A stretch of DNA of 64,000 bases from Erwinia pyri (GCF_030758455.1 NZ_CP132353.1:4459023-4523022), one strand, 5' to 3'. Shown: positions 25,866 to 36,302, counted from the stretch's first letter. Notes: generated by a model not told the origin, from the letters alone. Numbers and translations: made by a program.

Positions 25866-27208
25866 GCCAGTTAAGTTTACGCCTGCGTCTGATGTTGGGT
25901 TTCCTGCTGCTGATCCTGATCGGCTGGGGCAGCGCCGGTGTAGGCTCGTGGTGGCAGACCCGGCATAAAATCAACGAGTTATTCGATACCCAGCAGATGC
26001 TGTTTGCCAAAAGAGTGGCCGCCATTAACCCGGCACAGCTCAGCCATGAGCCGCTGACCCTGCCCAAAACCAAAAAGCTGATGAAACACCATCATGGAGC
26101 ACAGGAGGACGATGCGCTGGCCTTTGCCATCTTTACCCGTGACGGCCGCATGGTGATGAACGATGGCGATAACGGCAGGGACTTTCTTTTCAGTTATCAA
26201 CGGGACGGCTTTACCGACGGCAAGCTGAAAGGTGACGATGATTTGTGGCGAATGGTCTGGCTGACCGCGCCAGATGGCTCGCTGGTGGTGGTCGGACAGG
26301 AGTGGGAGTACCGCGATGAGATGACCAGAGATATCGTGCAGACTAACCTCTGGCCCTGGCTTATAGCGCTGCCGGTGATGCTTATTCTGCTACTGTGGCT
26401 GGTTACCCGCGAATTAGCCCCCTTAAAGCGCATCGCCAGCCAGTTGCGCCGCCGCTCACCTGACGACCGGACGCCGTTAGCAGAAAATCGCCTGCCTCAG
26501 GAGGTGCGTCCGCTGGTCGATGAACTGAACTCGCTTTTTGCGCGCATCGCCAGAATGCTGGCGCGGGAGCGCCGCTTTACCTCCGACGCCGCACATGAGC
26601 TTCGCAGCCCTCTGGCCGCGCTTAAGGTGCAAACTGAAGTCGCCCAGCTGACCCATGACGATCCAGGGATGCGGCAGCACGCATTATCTAATCTGGATGC
26701 CGGTATCGATCGCGCCACCCGGCTGGTGGATCAGCTGCTGACGCTTTCCCGGCTGGAGAGTGAACAGGACCTTGAGAAGCAGCCGGTTAACCTGCAGCAG
26801 CTGTTACAACAGGCGGTGGTGGATCACTACGCCAAAGCGCAGGCTGCCGGTATTGAGCTTAGCCTAGAGGCGCCTGAGGTCCCGGTCATCAAAATGGGGC
26901 AGCCCCTGCTGCTGGCGCTGATGGTACGCAACCTGCTGGATAACGCCATCCGCTACAGTCAGGCCGGTGGTGGCGTACAACTGGTGCTCACGCCACATGC
27001 CCTTGCAGTACTGGACAGAGGGCCGGGCGTCTCGCGGGACGATCTTGAGCGAATAGGAGAGAGATTTTACCGGCCGCCGGGTCAGGAGAAGTCCGGGAGT
27101 GGGCTTGGACTCTCTATTGTCAGCAATATCGCTCACCTCCACGGCATGCAAATCAGCTTTGCCAACCGCAGCGCAGGGGGTTTTGCGGTGAAGATCGGCT
27201 GGCCATAA
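25862..27208 (+). CDS. qseC: sensor histidine kinase QseC
   Basis: A 448-residue inner-membrane kinase matching E. coli QseC (449 aa). Transmembrane segments at about 10-28 and 163-181 flank a periplasmic sensor domain (about 30-160); then come HAMP, a dimerisation domain with phospho-accepting H245 in [11 protein letters not shown], and an ATPase domain with N box (NLLDNAIRY) and G boxes (DRGPG, GSGLGLS). The start is TTG 25862, overlapping the qseB stop in TTGA with GGAGAA at 25851-25856, so it is translationally coupled. The E. coli protein has been reported to sense autoinducer-3 and catecholamines, which is debated. Confidence 0.93.
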   Translation: MSQLSLRLRLMLGFLLLILIGWGSAGVGSWWQTRHKINELFDTQQMLFAKRVAAINPAQLSHEPLTLPKTKKLMKHHHGAQEDDALAFAIFTRDGRMVMNDGDNGRDFLFSYQRDGFTDGKLKGDDDLWRMVWLTAPDGSLVVVGQEWEYRDEMTRDIVQTNLWPWLIALPVMLILLLWLVTRELAPLKRIASQLRRRSPDDRTPLAENRLPQEVRPLVDELNSLFARIARMLARERRFTSDAAHELRSPLAALKVQTEVAQLTHDDPGMRQHALSNLDAGIDRATRLVDQLLTLSRLESEQDLEKQPVNLQQLLQQAVVDHYAKAQAAGIELSLEAPEVPVIKMGQPLLLALMVRNLLDNAIRYSQAGGGVQLVLTPHALAVLDRGPGVSRDDLERIGERFYRPPGQEKSGSGLGLSIVSNIAHLHGMQISFANRSAGGFAVKIGWP

Positions 27209-27232
27209 AAAAAGGGCCCGAAGGCCCTTTCT
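27207..27232. terminator. bidirectional terminator between qseC and kup
   Basis: The perfect stem AAAGGGCC (27211-27218) / GGCCCTTT (27223-27230) with a CGAA loop has a long A-run on its left and TTTCTC on its right. On the minus strand it is a strong terminator for kup; on the plus strand a moderate one for qseC. Confidence 0.88.
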
Positions 27233-27251
27233 CAGCAAGCAACAACGCTGG

Positions 27252-29120
27252 CTAAATCTCTACCTGAGTGCCCAGTTCGATCACTCTGTTTGGCGGGATT
27301 TCAAACTGATCCGGCGCACGCAGCGCATTCTTCTGCAGCATCAGGAACAGCTTGCCGCGCAGGCGAAGATACCACGGGCGTTTGCCGATAATCAGCGACT
27401 CGTGGGACATAAAGAAGGAGGTTTCCATCATCCGACAGCTCAGCCCTTCCAGCCCGCAGCGGTGGAAAATCTCCTCAACATTGGGCGTTTCGCGCCAGCC
27501 GTAGCTGGCCACTACCCGCCAGAAGGTGGGAGAAAGCTGCTCAATAGTGACACGCCGGATGTTGTGCACATAAGGCGCATCTTCCGTTCGCAGCGTCAGC
27601 AGGACCACCCGCTCATGCAGCACCTTGTTGTGCTTCAAATTGTGCAGCATGGCAAACGGGATGACGTTCAGTGCACGTGACATATAGACTGCTGTCCCCG
27701 GCACCCGTACCGGCGGCGATTTCTCCAGCGAGGCGATCATCGCCTCCAGAGAGTTACCGTGCTCATGCATACGGCGCAGCAGGCGGAAGCGCTCGCTTTT
27801 CCAGGTGGTCATGATGATGAACATTATCAGTGCCAGGCAGAGCGGCAGCCAGCCGCCGGAGAAAATTTTCACCAGGTTGGCCGAGAAGAGCGAAACGTCA
27901 ATGCAGAGCATAATCACCAACACCAGCAGCACCACATAGCGGTTCCAGTGCCAGTTTTTGATCGCCACCGTGGTACAGAGTATGGCGGTCAGTACCATGG
28001 TACCGGTGACGGCAATGCCATAGGCGGCAGCCAGGTTACTGGAGTGTTGAAAGCCTACAATCACAATCACTACCGCGAAGTAGAGCAGCCAGTTGATGAC
28101 CGGGATGTAGATCTGCCCGGACTCCTCTTCGGAGGTATGGACAATGCGCATCGGCGGCAGATAACCCAGGCGCACCGCCTGACGGGTCAGCGAGAAGACG
28201 CCGGAAATCACCGCCTGAGAAGCAATCACCGTCGCCAGCGTCGCCAAGATCAGCATCGGGATCAGCGCCCAGTCAGGCGCCAGCAGGAAGAAGGGATTTT
28301 TGATCGCCTCCGGGTGGGCTAATAACAGCGCGCCCTGACCAAAATAGTTCAGCACCAGCGACGGCAGCACCACCAGAAACCAGGCCAGGCGGATCGGGAA
28401 TTTGCCGAAGTGGCCCATATCGGCATACAGCGCTTCCACCCCGGTAATGGCCAGTACCACTGCGCCCAGCGCAAAGAAGGAGACCTCTTTATATTCCATA
28501 AAGAAGTGCATCGCCCAGTAAGGATTGAGCGCATGGAGCACGTCGGGATTGTTGATGATACTGCGTGCGCCCAGCACCGCCAGTACGATAAACCACAGCA
28601 GCATCACCGGGGCGAACAGTTTCCCCACCAGCCCGGTTCCGTGCTTCTGAATGATAAAGAGCAGCGTCAGAACGATTATGGCTATCGGGACAATATAAGT
28701 ATCGAGATTGGGCGCCGCGATCTCCAGTCCCTCTATAGCAGAGAGCACGGAAACGGCGGGGGTGATAACCACCTCGCCATAGAAAAAGCTGCCGCCGATC
28801 AGGCCCATAATCACCAGCACCGCAGTGGCTCTTGCCCCGGTATTGCGCCCCGCCAGCGACATCAGCGTCAGGATCCCACCCTCTCCCGCGTTATCGGCAC
28901 GCATCACGTAACTGATGTACTTCAGCGACACCACCAGCACCAGCAGCCAGAAAATCAGTGACAGAAAGCCAAATACGGCGTCACGCTCGACGCCAAAGCC
29001 AAACTGGCCGGAGAGACATTCGCGAAGGGTATAGAGTGGACTTGTACCGATGTCGCCATAGACGACGCCAATAGCCGCTAAGGTCACGGCGCCCAGGGAC
29101 TGCTTTTTCTCAGAACTCAT
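27252..29120 (-). CDS. kup: low-affinity potassium transporter Kup (TrkD)
   Basis: K+/H+ symporter of the KUP/HAK/KT family in the inner membrane, constitutive and most important in acid or hyperosmotic medium. The 622 residues equal E. coli Kup: about 12 transmembrane segments in the first 430, beginning with the family signature [14 protein letters not shown] near residue 19, then a hydrophilic C-terminal cytoplasmic domain (about 430-622). It is divergent from ravA across a 257-bp gap, as in E. coli. Confidence 0.98.
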   Translation of the reverse strand: MSSEKKQSLGAVTLAAIGVVYGDIGTSPLYTLRECLSGQFGFGVERDAVFGFLSLIFWLLVLVVSLKYISYVMRADNAGEGGILTLMSLAGRNTGARATAVLVIMGLIGGSFFYGEVVITPAVSVLSAIEGLEIAAPNLDTYIVPIAIIVLTLLFIIQKHGTGLVGKLFAPVMLLWFIVLAVLGARSIINNPDVLHALNPYWAMHFFMEYKEVSFFALGAVVLAITGVEALYADMGHFGKFPIRLAWFLVVLPSLVLNYFGQGALLLAHPEAIKNPFFLLAPDWALIPMLILATLATVIASQAVISGVFSLTRQAVRLGYLPPMRIVHTSEEESGQIYIPVINWLLYFAVVIVIVGFQHSSNLAAAYGIAVTGTMVLTAILCTTVAIKNWHWNRYVVLLVLVIMLCIDVSLFSANLVKIFSGGWLPLCLALIMFIIMTTWKSERFRLLRRMHEHGNSLEAMIASLEKSPPVRVPGTAVYMSRALNVIPFAMLHNLKHNKVLHERVVLLTLRTEDAPYVHNIRRVTIEQLSPTFWRVVASYGWRETPNVEEIFHRCGLEGLSCRMMETSFFMSHESLIIGKRPWYLRLRGKLFLMLQKNALRAPDQFEIPPNRVIELGTQVEI

Positions 29121-29377
29121 AGACTAGTCTTTTGTTGGAGCCGGGTGACGCGGTATTGCGCACAGCTCATCAAGCCATCAAAACGCGCACAGTATGCATG
29201 AATCATAATGAATGCCTATCCTTAATTACGTTAAGAAAGATGACTTCACTGCCCTGGGTCACTCTTTGACAAGAAAAAAGCTGACTCGAATCAACTCTTT
29301 CAAGCATCATAGCCAGTAGTGTTTGCGCTCGCCAGTTAACAGCTGGCCTGACCGTAGAAAAGGATGAATGTTTGATT

Positions 29378-30874
29378 ATGCCTCAGCCCCATTTACTTGC
29401 GGAAAGAATCGCCCGCCTCAGCAACGCATTAGAAAAGGGACTTTACGAGCGGCATCATGCGATTCGCCTCTGCCTGTTGGCTGCGCTGAGCGGGGAGAGC
29501 GTCTTTTTGCTGGGTCCCCCGGGCATTGCCAAGAGTCTGATCGCCCGCAGGCTGAAATACGCTTTCCAGCACTCCCGCGCCTTTGAATACCTGATGACGC
29601 GCTTCTCCACGCCGGAAGAGGTATTTGGCCCCCTCTCTATTCAGGCGCTGAAAGATGAAGGGCGCTACCAGCGTCTGACCAAAGGGTACCTTCCCGATGC
29701 AGAAATTGTCTTCCTGGATGAGATCTGGAAAGCGGGCCCGGCCATTCTCAATACTCTGCTGACAGCCATCAACGAACGCCGTTTCCGCAACGGAGACTGC
29801 GAAGAGAAGATCCCGATGCGCCTGCTGGTCACCGCCTCCAACGAGCTGCCGGAAGCGGACAGCGGGCTGGAGGCGTTGTATGACCGTATGCTGATCCGTC
29901 TCTGGCTGGATAACGTGCACGAGAAGCAGAACTTCCGCAGCATGCTGACCCACCAGCAGGATGAGAACAGTAACCCGGTGGCGGAGTCGCTCTGTATCAG
30001 TGATGAAGAGTATAGCGAGTGGCAGAAAGGTATTTCTCAGGTTTCCCTGCCTGATGCGGTCTTTGAGCTGATTTTTATGCTGCGCCAGCAGTTAGAGAAT
30101 CAGCCTGAAGCGCCCTATATCTCTGACCGACGCTGGAAAAAAGCGATTCATCTGCTGCAGGCCTGCGCGTTTTACAGCGGGCGCAACAGCATCGCGCCGG
30201 TGGATCTGATCCTGCTGAAAGATTGCCTGTGGCACGACGTCGGTTCCATGAAGCTGCTGGATCAGGAGATTGATAATCTGATTACCCAGCAGGCCTGGCA
30301 GCAGCAGCCGATGCTGATCAAACTGCAACAGATTGAGTCGCGCCGTCTCGCCTTGCAGCAGGAAAAAAGCGTGGAGCTGGCGATTCGCCTGGAGAAACAT
30401 GGCGGCATGTTCAGCCGCAAGCCGCACTATGAGCTGCCGCCCGCGCTGGCAGACGACACGCTGACGCTGATGTTGCAAAAACCGCTGATGCTGCATGAGA
30501 TGCAGGTGACGCATGTGGTCATTGCCCGCGAAGCGCTGCATCACTGGCTGCAGAAAGGGGGCGATATCCGTGGCAAGCTGAACGGGATCGGCTTTGCGCA
30601 GACGCTGGATCTGCATGTGGATGGCAATGACTGTCTGACCCTGCGCGATGTCAGCCTGCAGGTTTCCAGGCTGATGCTGCCGGGCAAACAGCAGGCCAGC
30701 GGTCTGCCGGAAGAGATCACGCAGGCGCTGGACGAGCTGGAAACGCAGCTCCGTGCGCAGCGGACCCTGTTCAGCCAGCACCAGCGCTGCCTGTTTATCA
30801 GTGACGACTGGCTGGCACGCATCGAAGAGAGTCTGCAGCAGGTTGCTGAGCAGCTGAAGCAGGCGCGGCGGTGA
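29378..30874 (+). CDS. ravA: MoxR-family AAA+ ATPase RavA
   Basis: Hexameric AAA+ ATPase that binds the inducible lysine decarboxylase LdcI and, with ViaA, affects respiratory complexes and aminoglycoside uptake. The 498-residue form has Walker A GPPGIAKS (about 46-53), Walker [12 protein letters not shown] and sensor 1 TASNELPEA, followed by the LARA and triple-helical domains. The start is ATG 29378, matching E. coli (MAHPHLL). A TTG two codons earlier (29372) is better spaced from the AAGGA at 29360-29364 and cannot be excluded. A three-codon micro-ORF (ATG-AAT-GTT-TGA, 29364-29375) lies on the leader. Confidence 0.95.
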   Translation: MPQPHLLAERIARLSNALEKGLYERHHAIRLCLLAALSGESVFLLGPPGIAKSLIARRLKYAFQHSRAFEYLMTRFSTPEEVFGPLSIQALKDEGRYQRLTKGYLPDAEIVFLDEIWKAGPAILNTLLTAINERRFRNGDCEEKIPMRLLVTASNELPEADSGLEALYDRMLIRLWLDNVHEKQNFRSMLTHQQDENSNPVAESLCISDEEYSEWQKGISQVSLPDAVFELIFMLRQQLENQPEAPYISDRRWKKAIHLLQACAFYSGRNSIAPVDLILLKDCLWHDVGSMKLLDQEIDNLITQQAWQQQPMLIKLQQIESRRLALQQEKSVELAIRLEKHGGMFSRKPHYELPPALADDTLTLMLQKPLMLHEMQVTHVVIAREALHHWLQKGGDIRGKLNGIGFAQTLDLHVDGNDCLTLRDVSLQVSRLMLPGKQQASGLPEEITQALDELETQLRAQRTLFSQHQRCLFISDDWLARIEESLQQVAEQLKQARR

Positions 30875-32331
30875 TAACCCTGGATACGCTGAGCGCCCTG
30901 CTGGCGGTCAGCGAGGGCGATTTGCTGGAAGAGTTAGTGATTGCCCTGCTCGCCAGCCCCCAGCTGGCGCTGTTTTTTGAAAAATTCCCCGGCATGAAAA
31001 AAGCGCTGTTACGCGATCTGCCCCGTTGGAAAAACGACGTACTGGAACAGATGAAAACCACGGCGGTGCCGGCAGACCTGTCGGCAGAATTTGCCTTATT
31101 TCAGCAGTTTCAGCGGTTTTCGCACGCCCCCTTTTGCCAGAAGCTGCCCGAACTGCTGGCGTATCTCACTCAGCATCACTCACCCTTTGCGGAAAAAGCC
31201 ACGCAGCTGATCGCCAATACTGACCCCACGAATCTCAGCGCGGCGCAGCAAACTCTGTTTCTGCAACGCTGGCGGCTTAGCCTGACGCTGCAGACCCTGA
31301 CCCTGAATCAACAACTGCTGGAGCAGGAGCGCGAAAAGCTGCTGGCAGAACTTCAACAGCGGCTGGCGATGAGTGGCCAGCTGGCTGAGGTGCTCTCTGA
31401 TAACAACGAGGCAGCGGGGGGACGTCTGTGGGATCTGACTAAAAGCCCGTTGCAGCGCAGTGACTACCAGCTGATCGTGGAGTATGGCGACTTTCTGGCG
31501 CAGCAGCCGGCATTAAAGAAACTGGCTGAGCAGCTTGGCCGCAGCAAAGAAGCCAAAGCGCTCCCCAGCGATGAGGCGCCGCTGGAAGCTTTCCATCAGA
31601 TGGTCAGGGAGCCGGAAAGCGTACCGGAAGAGGTCAGCGGCCTGCATCAAAGTGACGATATCCTGCGCCTGCTGCCGCCCGAGCTGGTAACGCTGGGCAT
31701 CAGCGAGCTGGAAGTAGAGTTTTATCGCCGGCTGGTGGAAAAAAGGCTGCTCACCTATCGCCTGCAGGGAGAGGGCTGGCACGATAAGGTCACGATGCGG
31801 CCGGTCAGCCACCAGCATCATGACGAACAGCCTCGCGGCCCCTTTATTGTCTGCGTGGATACCTCTGGTTCGATGGGCGGCTTTAACGAACGCTGCGCCA
31901 AAGCCTTTTGCCTGGCGTTATTAAAAGTTGCGCTGGCCGACAACCGTCGCTGCCACATCATGCTGTTTGCCCATGAGGTAGTGAGCTATGAGCTGACGGC
32001 GGGTGACGGCATCGCTCAGGCTATTCGTTTCCTCAGCCAGCGTTTTCGTGGCGGCACCGATCTTGCCGCCTGCCTGGATGCCGTGTTGCTGAAGCTGGCC
32101 ACGCCGTTCTGGAATGATGCCGATGCGGTGATGATTTCCGACTTTATTGCCCAGCGCCTGCCCGAAGATCTGGTCAAAAGGGTCAAACAGCACCAGTTGA
32201 AACAACAGCAGCGTTTTCATGCTGTTGCGCTGTCCGATCATGGAAAACCCGGCATTATGCGCATTTTTAATCATATCTGGCGTTTCGATACCGGTCTGAA
32301 AAGCCGACTTCTTCGTCGCTGGCAGCATTAA
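30871..32331 (+). CDS. viaA: VWA-domain protein ViaA
   Basis: Partner of RavA, 486 residues. The C-terminal von Willebrand A domain (about 320-470) has a complete [13 protein letters not shown] plus the downstream GGTDLA threonine motif; the N-terminal half is helical. It starts with GTG 30871, overlapping the ravA stop by 4 bp, which indicates coupled translation. In E. coli it stimulates RavA ATPase and interacts with NADH:quinone oxidoreductase I and fumarate reductase subunits. Confidence 0.95.
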   Translation: MITLDTLSALLAVSEGDLLEELVIALLASPQLALFFEKFPGMKKALLRDLPRWKNDVLEQMKTTAVPADLSAEFALFQQFQRFSHAPFCQKLPELLAYLTQHHSPFAEKATQLIANTDPTNLSAAQQTLFLQRWRLSLTLQTLTLNQQLLEQEREKLLAELQQRLAMSGQLAEVLSDNNEAAGGRLWDLTKSPLQRSDYQLIVEYGDFLAQQPALKKLAEQLGRSKEAKALPSDEAPLEAFHQMVREPESVPEEVSGLHQSDDILRLLPPELVTLGISELEVEFYRRLVEKRLLTYRLQGEGWHDKVTMRPVSHQHHDEQPRGPFIVCVDTSGSMGGFNERCAKAFCLALLKVALADNRRCHIMLFAHEVVSYELTAGDGIAQAIRFLSQRFRGGTDLAACLDAVLLKLATPFWNDADAVMISDFIAQRLPEDLVKRVKQHQLKQQQRFHAVALSDHGKPGIMRIFNHIWRFDTGLKSRLLRRWQH

Positions 32332-32422
32332 AAGCCCGCAGAAACAATCTGGCAATGCTTATTTGCTATAGTCTGGTCAGCGCTTTATACGCTTCAGCCA
32401 CCAGACAGATTGGGAGCATTAC

Positions 32423-34561
32423 GTGTCAGTACAAAACCAGGATATTGCAGCAGGCTTACCCGCACCGACCCGTACACCATTATTAAGCGGCGGCAGCGCA
32501 GAACAGAAACGTCAGGAACTCCTCGAATACTTTAATCAGACCTGGTCTCTCTACGAGAGCCTGTTTGACTGCCTGGCCGATGAACAGGCTTATTACAGTA
32601 AGGCGATCTCCCTGCGCCATCCGCTGATTTTCTATTTCGGCCACACCGCCACCTTCTATATCAATAAAATGATGGCCGCCGGGCTGCTGGAACAGCGCGT
32701 GGACGATCAGATTGAAGCGATGATGGCCATTGGCGTGGATGAGATGAGCTGGGACGATCTGGATACCAGCCAGTATCCGTGGCCCAGCGTTGCCCGACTG
32801 CGCGACTATCGCGGCAAAGTGCGGTCACTGGTGAATGCTTTTATCACAGAGATGCCGCTGACGCTGCCCATCAACTGGAACAGCCCGGCCTGGGTGGTGC
32901 TGATGGGGATTGAGCATGAGCGCATTCATCTGGAGACCTCCAGCGTACTGATCCGCCAGCTCCCGCTGAAATGGGTGAAACCGCAGCCTCACTGGCCAGC
33001 CTGCCCTTCAGCGCGCCACGATCGCCAGGTTGTGCCACAAAATTCGCTCATTAGCGTAACCGGCGCCCGGGTGACGCAAGGTAAAACCGATGATACCTAT
33101 GGGTGGGATAACGAGTACGGCACCCTGACCACAGAAGTAAAATCGTTTGAAGCCAGCAAAATGCTGACCAGCAACGCCGAGTTCTTTGAGTTTATCCTCG
33201 CCGGAGGTTACCAGGATAACCGCTGGTGGGATGATGAAGGCAGAGGCTGGCGTGATTTTGCGCAGGCCACGCAACCCACCTTCTGGATCGGCTCTCCTGA
33301 AGCGCCTGAAAGTCTGAAGCTGCGCCTGCTGACTGAAGAGGTCGCCATGCCCTGGGACTGGCCGGCAGAGGTCAATCAGCTGGAAGCCGCTGCGTTTTGC
33401 CGCTGGAAAGCGGCGGAAACCGGCAGGTCTGTTCAGCTCCCCTGCGAGGCCGAATGGCTGCTGCTGCGCGAGCAGGTTGCCGAGGATCGGCCTGTTAAAG
33501 CGTCGGGTAACCTGAATCTGGCATGGTGGGCCTCTTCCTGTCCGGTGGATCGCTTTGCGCAGGGAGAGTTCTTTGATCTGACCGGCAACGTCTGGCAATG
33601 GACCACCACACCCATCAGCGGGCTGGAAGGCTTTAAGGTTCACCCTCTGTATGATGATTTCTCTACGCCAACGTTTGACGGCAAGCATGCACTGCTCAAA
33701 GGCGGAAGCTGGATCTCCACCGGCAACGAAGCGCTGAAATCTGCCCGCTACGCCTTCCGCCGCCACTTCTTCCAGCATGCCGGCTTCCGCTACGTGGTTT
33801 CCACGCATCAGGAGAAAATAGCGCTCAATCCTTACGAAACGGACAGCATGGTCTCGCAGTATCTGAACTTTCAGTATGGCCCGGACTATTTCGGCACTCC
33901 CAACTATGGCAAAGCGCTGGTAGATATCGCCTGTGGGATGACGGAAAAACGGGGCCGGGCGCTGGATATCGGCTGTGCAACAGGTCGCGCCAGCTTCGAA
34001 CTTGCCCGCCATTTTGATGAAGTCGTTGGCATGGACTATTCGGCCCGCTTTATTGATGTGGCGCTGCAGCTTACCACCGGCGAACCGTTCCGCTACGTCA
34101 CGCAGGAAGAGGGCGATCTGGTGGAGTATCGTCAGGTTCACCTGAAAGATTTCGGACTTGGGCCGGAGCAGGCCAGCCGTATTCAGTTTATGCAGGGGGA
34201 TGCCTGCAACCTTAAGCCGCAGCCCGATCGTTACGACCTGGTGCTGGCCTCTAATCTGATTGACCGGCTGCGTCAGCCCGCGCGCTTCCTGCGGGACGTG
34301 ACGGCGATGATCCGCTCTGGTGGCGTCCTGATGCTCTCCTCGCCTTACACCTGGCTTGAAGAGTACACGCCGAAGGAGAACTGGCTGGGGGGTATTCGTG
34401 AAAACGGCGAAGCGCTGACGACTTATCAGGCGCTGCAACGCCTGCTGGCCGCCGACTTTGAAGAGATAGCTCCACCCCAGGATGTGCCTTTTGTGATCCG
34501 CGAAACCGCACGTAAGTATCAGCACACCGTTGCGCAGCTCACCGTCTGGCGTAAACGTTAA
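32423..34561 (+). CDS. ovoA: 5-histidylcysteine sulfoxide synthase / ovothiol methyltransferase OvoA
   Basis: Bifunctional ovothiol A synthase of 712 residues. The N-terminal DinB-like/EgtB-type domain carries the non-heme iron site: H74 and the HxxxHxE motif at H165, H169, E171. A formylglycine-generating-enzyme-like sulfoxide synthase domain follows (about 205-460, with GNVWQW at 388-393, GGSW at 427-430 and GFRY at 454-457). The C-terminal part (about 480-712) is a Rossmann methyltransferase with SAM motif LDIGCATG at 514-521. It couples cysteine and histidine with O2 and then N-methylates the thiol-histidine; an Erwinia tasmaniensis OvoA is the characterised model. The GTG start has GGGAG at 32412-32416. 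E. coli has asnA in this place. Confidence 0.93.
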   Translation: MSVQNQDIAAGLPAPTRTPLLSGGSAEQKRQELLEYFNQTWSLYESLFDCLADEQAYYSKAISLRHPLIFYFGHTATFYINKMMAAGLLEQRVDDQIEAMMAIGVDEMSWDDLDTSQYPWPSVARLRDYRGKVRSLVNAFITEMPLTLPINWNSPAWVVLMGIEHERIHLETSSVLIRQLPLKWVKPQPHWPACPSARHDRQVVPQNSLISVTGARVTQGKTDDTYGWDNEYGTLTTEVKSFEASKMLTSNAEFFEFILAGGYQDNRWWDDEGRGWRDFAQATQPTFWIGSPEAPESLKLRLLTEEVAMPWDWPAEVNQLEAAAFCRWKAAETGRSVQLPCEAEWLLLREQVAEDRPVKASGNLNLAWWASSCPVDRFAQGEFFDLTGNVWQWTTTPISGLEGFKVHPLYDDFSTPTFDGKHALLKGGSWISTGNEALKSARYAFRRHFFQHAGFRYVVSTHQEKIALNPYETDSMVSQYLNFQYGPDYFGTPNYGKALVDIACGMTEKRGRALDIGCATGRASFELARHFDEVVGMDYSARFIDVALQLTTGEPFRYVTQEEGDLVEYRQVHLKDFGLGPEQASRIQFMQGDACNLKPQPDRYDLVLASNLIDRLRQPARFLRDVTAMIRSGGVLMLSSPYTWLEEYTPKENWLGGIRENGEALTTYQALQRLLAADFEEIAPPQDVPFVIRETARKYQHTVAQLTVWRKR

Positions 34562-34568
34562 TCTGTTT

Positions 34569-34591
34569 AGCGGGCGTTAACAGCGCCCGCT
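34569..34591 (+). terminator. hairpin downstream of ovoA
   Basis: AGCGGGCG (34569-34576) pairs perfectly with CGCCCGCT (34584-34591), 8 bp after the ovoA stop. The T-tract is poor (GTGTATT), so termination may be partial, with possible read-through into asnC. Confidence 0.6.
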
Positions 34592-34680
34592 GTGTATTCC
34601 ACAATATTATTGCCTGTTCCCCCCCCTTTCCTGCACATTAATCCCTTTCTCACTGCATATTCTTTAACTCAGGAACCTTC

Positions 34681-35142
34681 ATGGCGGATAATCTGCAAAT
34701 AGATAATCTCGATCGCGGCATTCTTAATGCCCTGATGGCGAACGCCCGTACCGCCTATGCTGAACTGGCAAAAATGTTTAACGTCAGCCCTGGCACCATT
34801 CACGTTCGCGTAGAGAAAATGAAACAGGCCGGAATTATCAAAGGAACCCGGGTTGAGATTGACCCTAAACATCTGGGCTATGATGTCTGCTGCTTTATCG
34901 GCATCATCCTGAAGAGCGCCAAAGATTACCCATCCGCGCTGGCCCGGCTGGAGAGCCTGGATGAAGTGGTGGAGGCCTATTACACCACCGGCCACTACAG
35001 CATCTTTATCAAGGTCATGTGCCGCTCGATCGATGCCCTGCAACAGGTGTTGATCAACAAGATCCAGACCATTGATGAAATCCAGTCCACCGAAACGCTG
35101 ATCTCGCTGCAAAACCCGATCATGCGCACCATTAAGCCCTGA
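34681..35142 (+). CDS. asnC: Lrp/AsnC-family regulator AsnC
   Basis: A 153-residue asparagine-responsive regulator. The N-terminal helix-turn-helix (about 5-60, including RTAYAELAKMFNVSPGTIHVRVEKM) is followed by a RAM ligand-binding domain. E. coli AsnC activates asnA, which is divergent from it, and affects mnmG/mioC transcription through oriC. Here asnA is absent from its flank and ovoA lies upstream on the same strand, so its adjacent target has changed. Confidence 0.96.
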   Translation: MADNLQIDNLDRGILNALMANARTAYAELAKMFNVSPGTIHVRVEKMKQAGIIKGTRVEIDPKHLGYDVCCFIGIILKSAKDYPSALARLESLDEVVEAYYTTGHYSIFIKVMCRSIDALQQVLINKIQTIDEIQSTETLISLQNPIMRTIKP

Positions 35143-35155
35143 TCTGTGCACAGAA

Positions 35156-35164
35156 TTATCCACA
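35156..35164 (+). promoter_or_regulatory. perfect DnaA box after asnC
   Basis: TTATCCACA, the strict DnaA consensus, lies 14 bp after the asnC stop. DnaA boxes upstream of mioC are conserved in E. coli, where DnaA represses mioC. Confidence 0.8.
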
Positions 35165-35214
35165 GTATTTTTTTGTCTTTTTCCCTTCAGATGATCGTAC
35201 CGTCGGCGTCGCAG

Positions 35215-35298
35215 ATAGTTTCGACTCGGCCAGCACGCAGCGCCCGCAGCGTACTTTAGTACGTGAGGACCGCGAGCACTGCCCGATTCGAAAATAGC
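35215..35298. repeat. 84-nt imperfect palindrome
   Basis: The sequence is symmetric about 35256/35257: a central GTAC-TTTA-GTAC, then arms that pair imperfectly as far as ATAG/CTAT at the outer ends (for example TTTCGACTCGG against the complement of CCGATTCGAAA). The RNA would fold into one long hairpin. Size and form recall dispersed palindromic elements of enterobacteria such as ERIC, though I do not recognise it as ERIC. Only one copy is seen in this window. Confidence 0.65.
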
Positions 35299-35330
35299 AA
35301 GTAAGCCAGGTACCCCACATAAACCCTCAC

Positions 35331-35370
35331 TTTTCCACAGGTAGATCCCTGCTTAATCACAGCGTACAAT
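35331..35370 (+). promoter_or_regulatory. mioC promoter region with DnaA box
   Basis: TTTTCCACA (35331-35339), a one-mismatch DnaA box, stands just before a TACAAT -10 hexamer (35365-35370). The -35 is weak. The arrangement matches the DnaA-repressed mioC promoter of E. coli, whose transcripts enter oriC. Confidence 0.55.
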
Positions 35371-35400
35371 ACCCGACTTTGTAATCCAGGGATCCTCATC

Positions 35401-35844
35401 ATGGCGGACGTAACCTTAATCAGTGGCAGCACCTTAGGCAGCGCAGAATATGTGGCTGAACATCTGGCGGAGAAGCTGGAAGAGGCGGGCTTTTCAACGG
35501 AAATGCTTCACGGGCCGGAACTGGATGAGCTGAACACGCAAGGGATCTGGCTGGTGGTCTCCTCCACCCACGGCGCTGGCGATCTTCCTGATAACCTGCA
35601 GCCGCTGTTTGATGCAATAGAAGAAAAGAAACCTGATTTAAGTCAGATTCGCTACGGTGCGGTAGGCATTGGTAACCGTGAATACGATCTTTTCTGCGGC
35701 GCCATTGAGAAAATAGATGCTCTGCTGGCTTCCTGCGGCGCTCAGCGGATCGGCGATCGTCTCGATATAGATGTACTGGAGCATGAGATCCCTGAAGATC
35801 CGGCTGAGGTTTGGATCGCCAGCTGGAAAAACCTGCTGAACTGA
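35401..35844 (+). CDS. mioC: flavodoxin-like protein MioC
   Basis: A 147-residue FMN-binding flavodoxin; the phosphate-binding loop SGSTLGSAEY is at about residues 8-17, with aromatic and glycine-rich FMN loops at about 55-65 and 95-100. In E. coli MioC supports biotin synthase activity in vitro, and its transcription toward oriC can influence initiation. It is the last gene before oriC on this side. Confidence 0.95.
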   Translation: MADVTLISGSTLGSAEYVAEHLAEKLEEAGFSTEMLHGPELDELNTQGIWLVVSSTHGAGDLPDNLQPLFDAIEEKKPDLSQIRYGAVGIGNREYDLFCGAIEKIDALLASCGAQRIGDRLDIDVLEHEIPEDPAEVWIASWKNLLN

Positions 35845-35949
35845 GGATCGCAGACGGCAGGATCCTGCTGATTTTTGCTGCTTCTGTCGAAAAAAGCTGC
35901 CAGGTTTTGTAAATATTGCCCTTTTTTGTACAATAAATTAGCAATCAAT

Positions 35950-36194
35950 TGTGGATAACTAGGCTCAATACCCGGTAATAACCGGTGTTTATCCCAATAA
36001 CAACTTGGTACCCTGGCTAAGCCTGTGCATAACATGCCATTTAGATCCCAGCTTATACGCCACAGGATCACCGATCTTTCACAGCATACGATCCTTAATA
36101 ACCTGATGATCGTTATCAGGAAAAAAGGCTTATCCACAGAGATCGTCGATCCTAATAGAAGATCTAACAAAGAGATCTCTAGATAAAAAAGATC
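35950..36194. other. oriC: chromosomal replication origin oriC
   Basis: Between mioC and mnmG, as in E. coli. Visible parts: perfect DnaA boxes R4 (TGTGGATAA, 35950-35958) and R1 (TTATCCACA, 36130-36138), an R2-like box (TGTGCATAA, 36024-36032), ten GATC Dam/SeqA sites from 36042 to 36194, and the AT-rich unwinding region on the mnmG side. A candidate IHF site on the minus strand is near 36105-36117. The R4-to-13-mer span of 245 bp equals the E. coli minimal origin. Confidence 0.95.
36152..36194 (-). promoter_or_regulatory. DNA unwinding element, three AT-rich 13-mers
   Basis: Three 13-mers, each beginning GATC on the minus strand, lie at 36152-36164 (R), 36165-36177 (M) and 36182-36194 (L), corresponding to the E. 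coli 13-mer array next to R1. This is where DnaA opens the duplex. Confidence 0.88.
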
Positions 36195-36302
36195 TTCTTT
36201 TTAATACACGCTGGGCTGTGCGCTTTCCCCATCGTCTAAAGTTGAGTAGAATCCACGGCCCGGCAGCAATCTCTCATTCGCACAATCGCGAGGTGCAGTA
36301 CC

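Noticed and set aside
32332..32422. TATAGT at 32367-32372 as an ovoA promoter
   Set aside because: No acceptable -35 at 16-18 bp; kept only as a weak possibility, so not listed.
33008..34525. 505-codon open frame antisense to ovoA
   Set aside because: A long GC-skewed shadow; ovoA on the other strand has complete domains and catalytic motifs, and the antisense product resembles no family.
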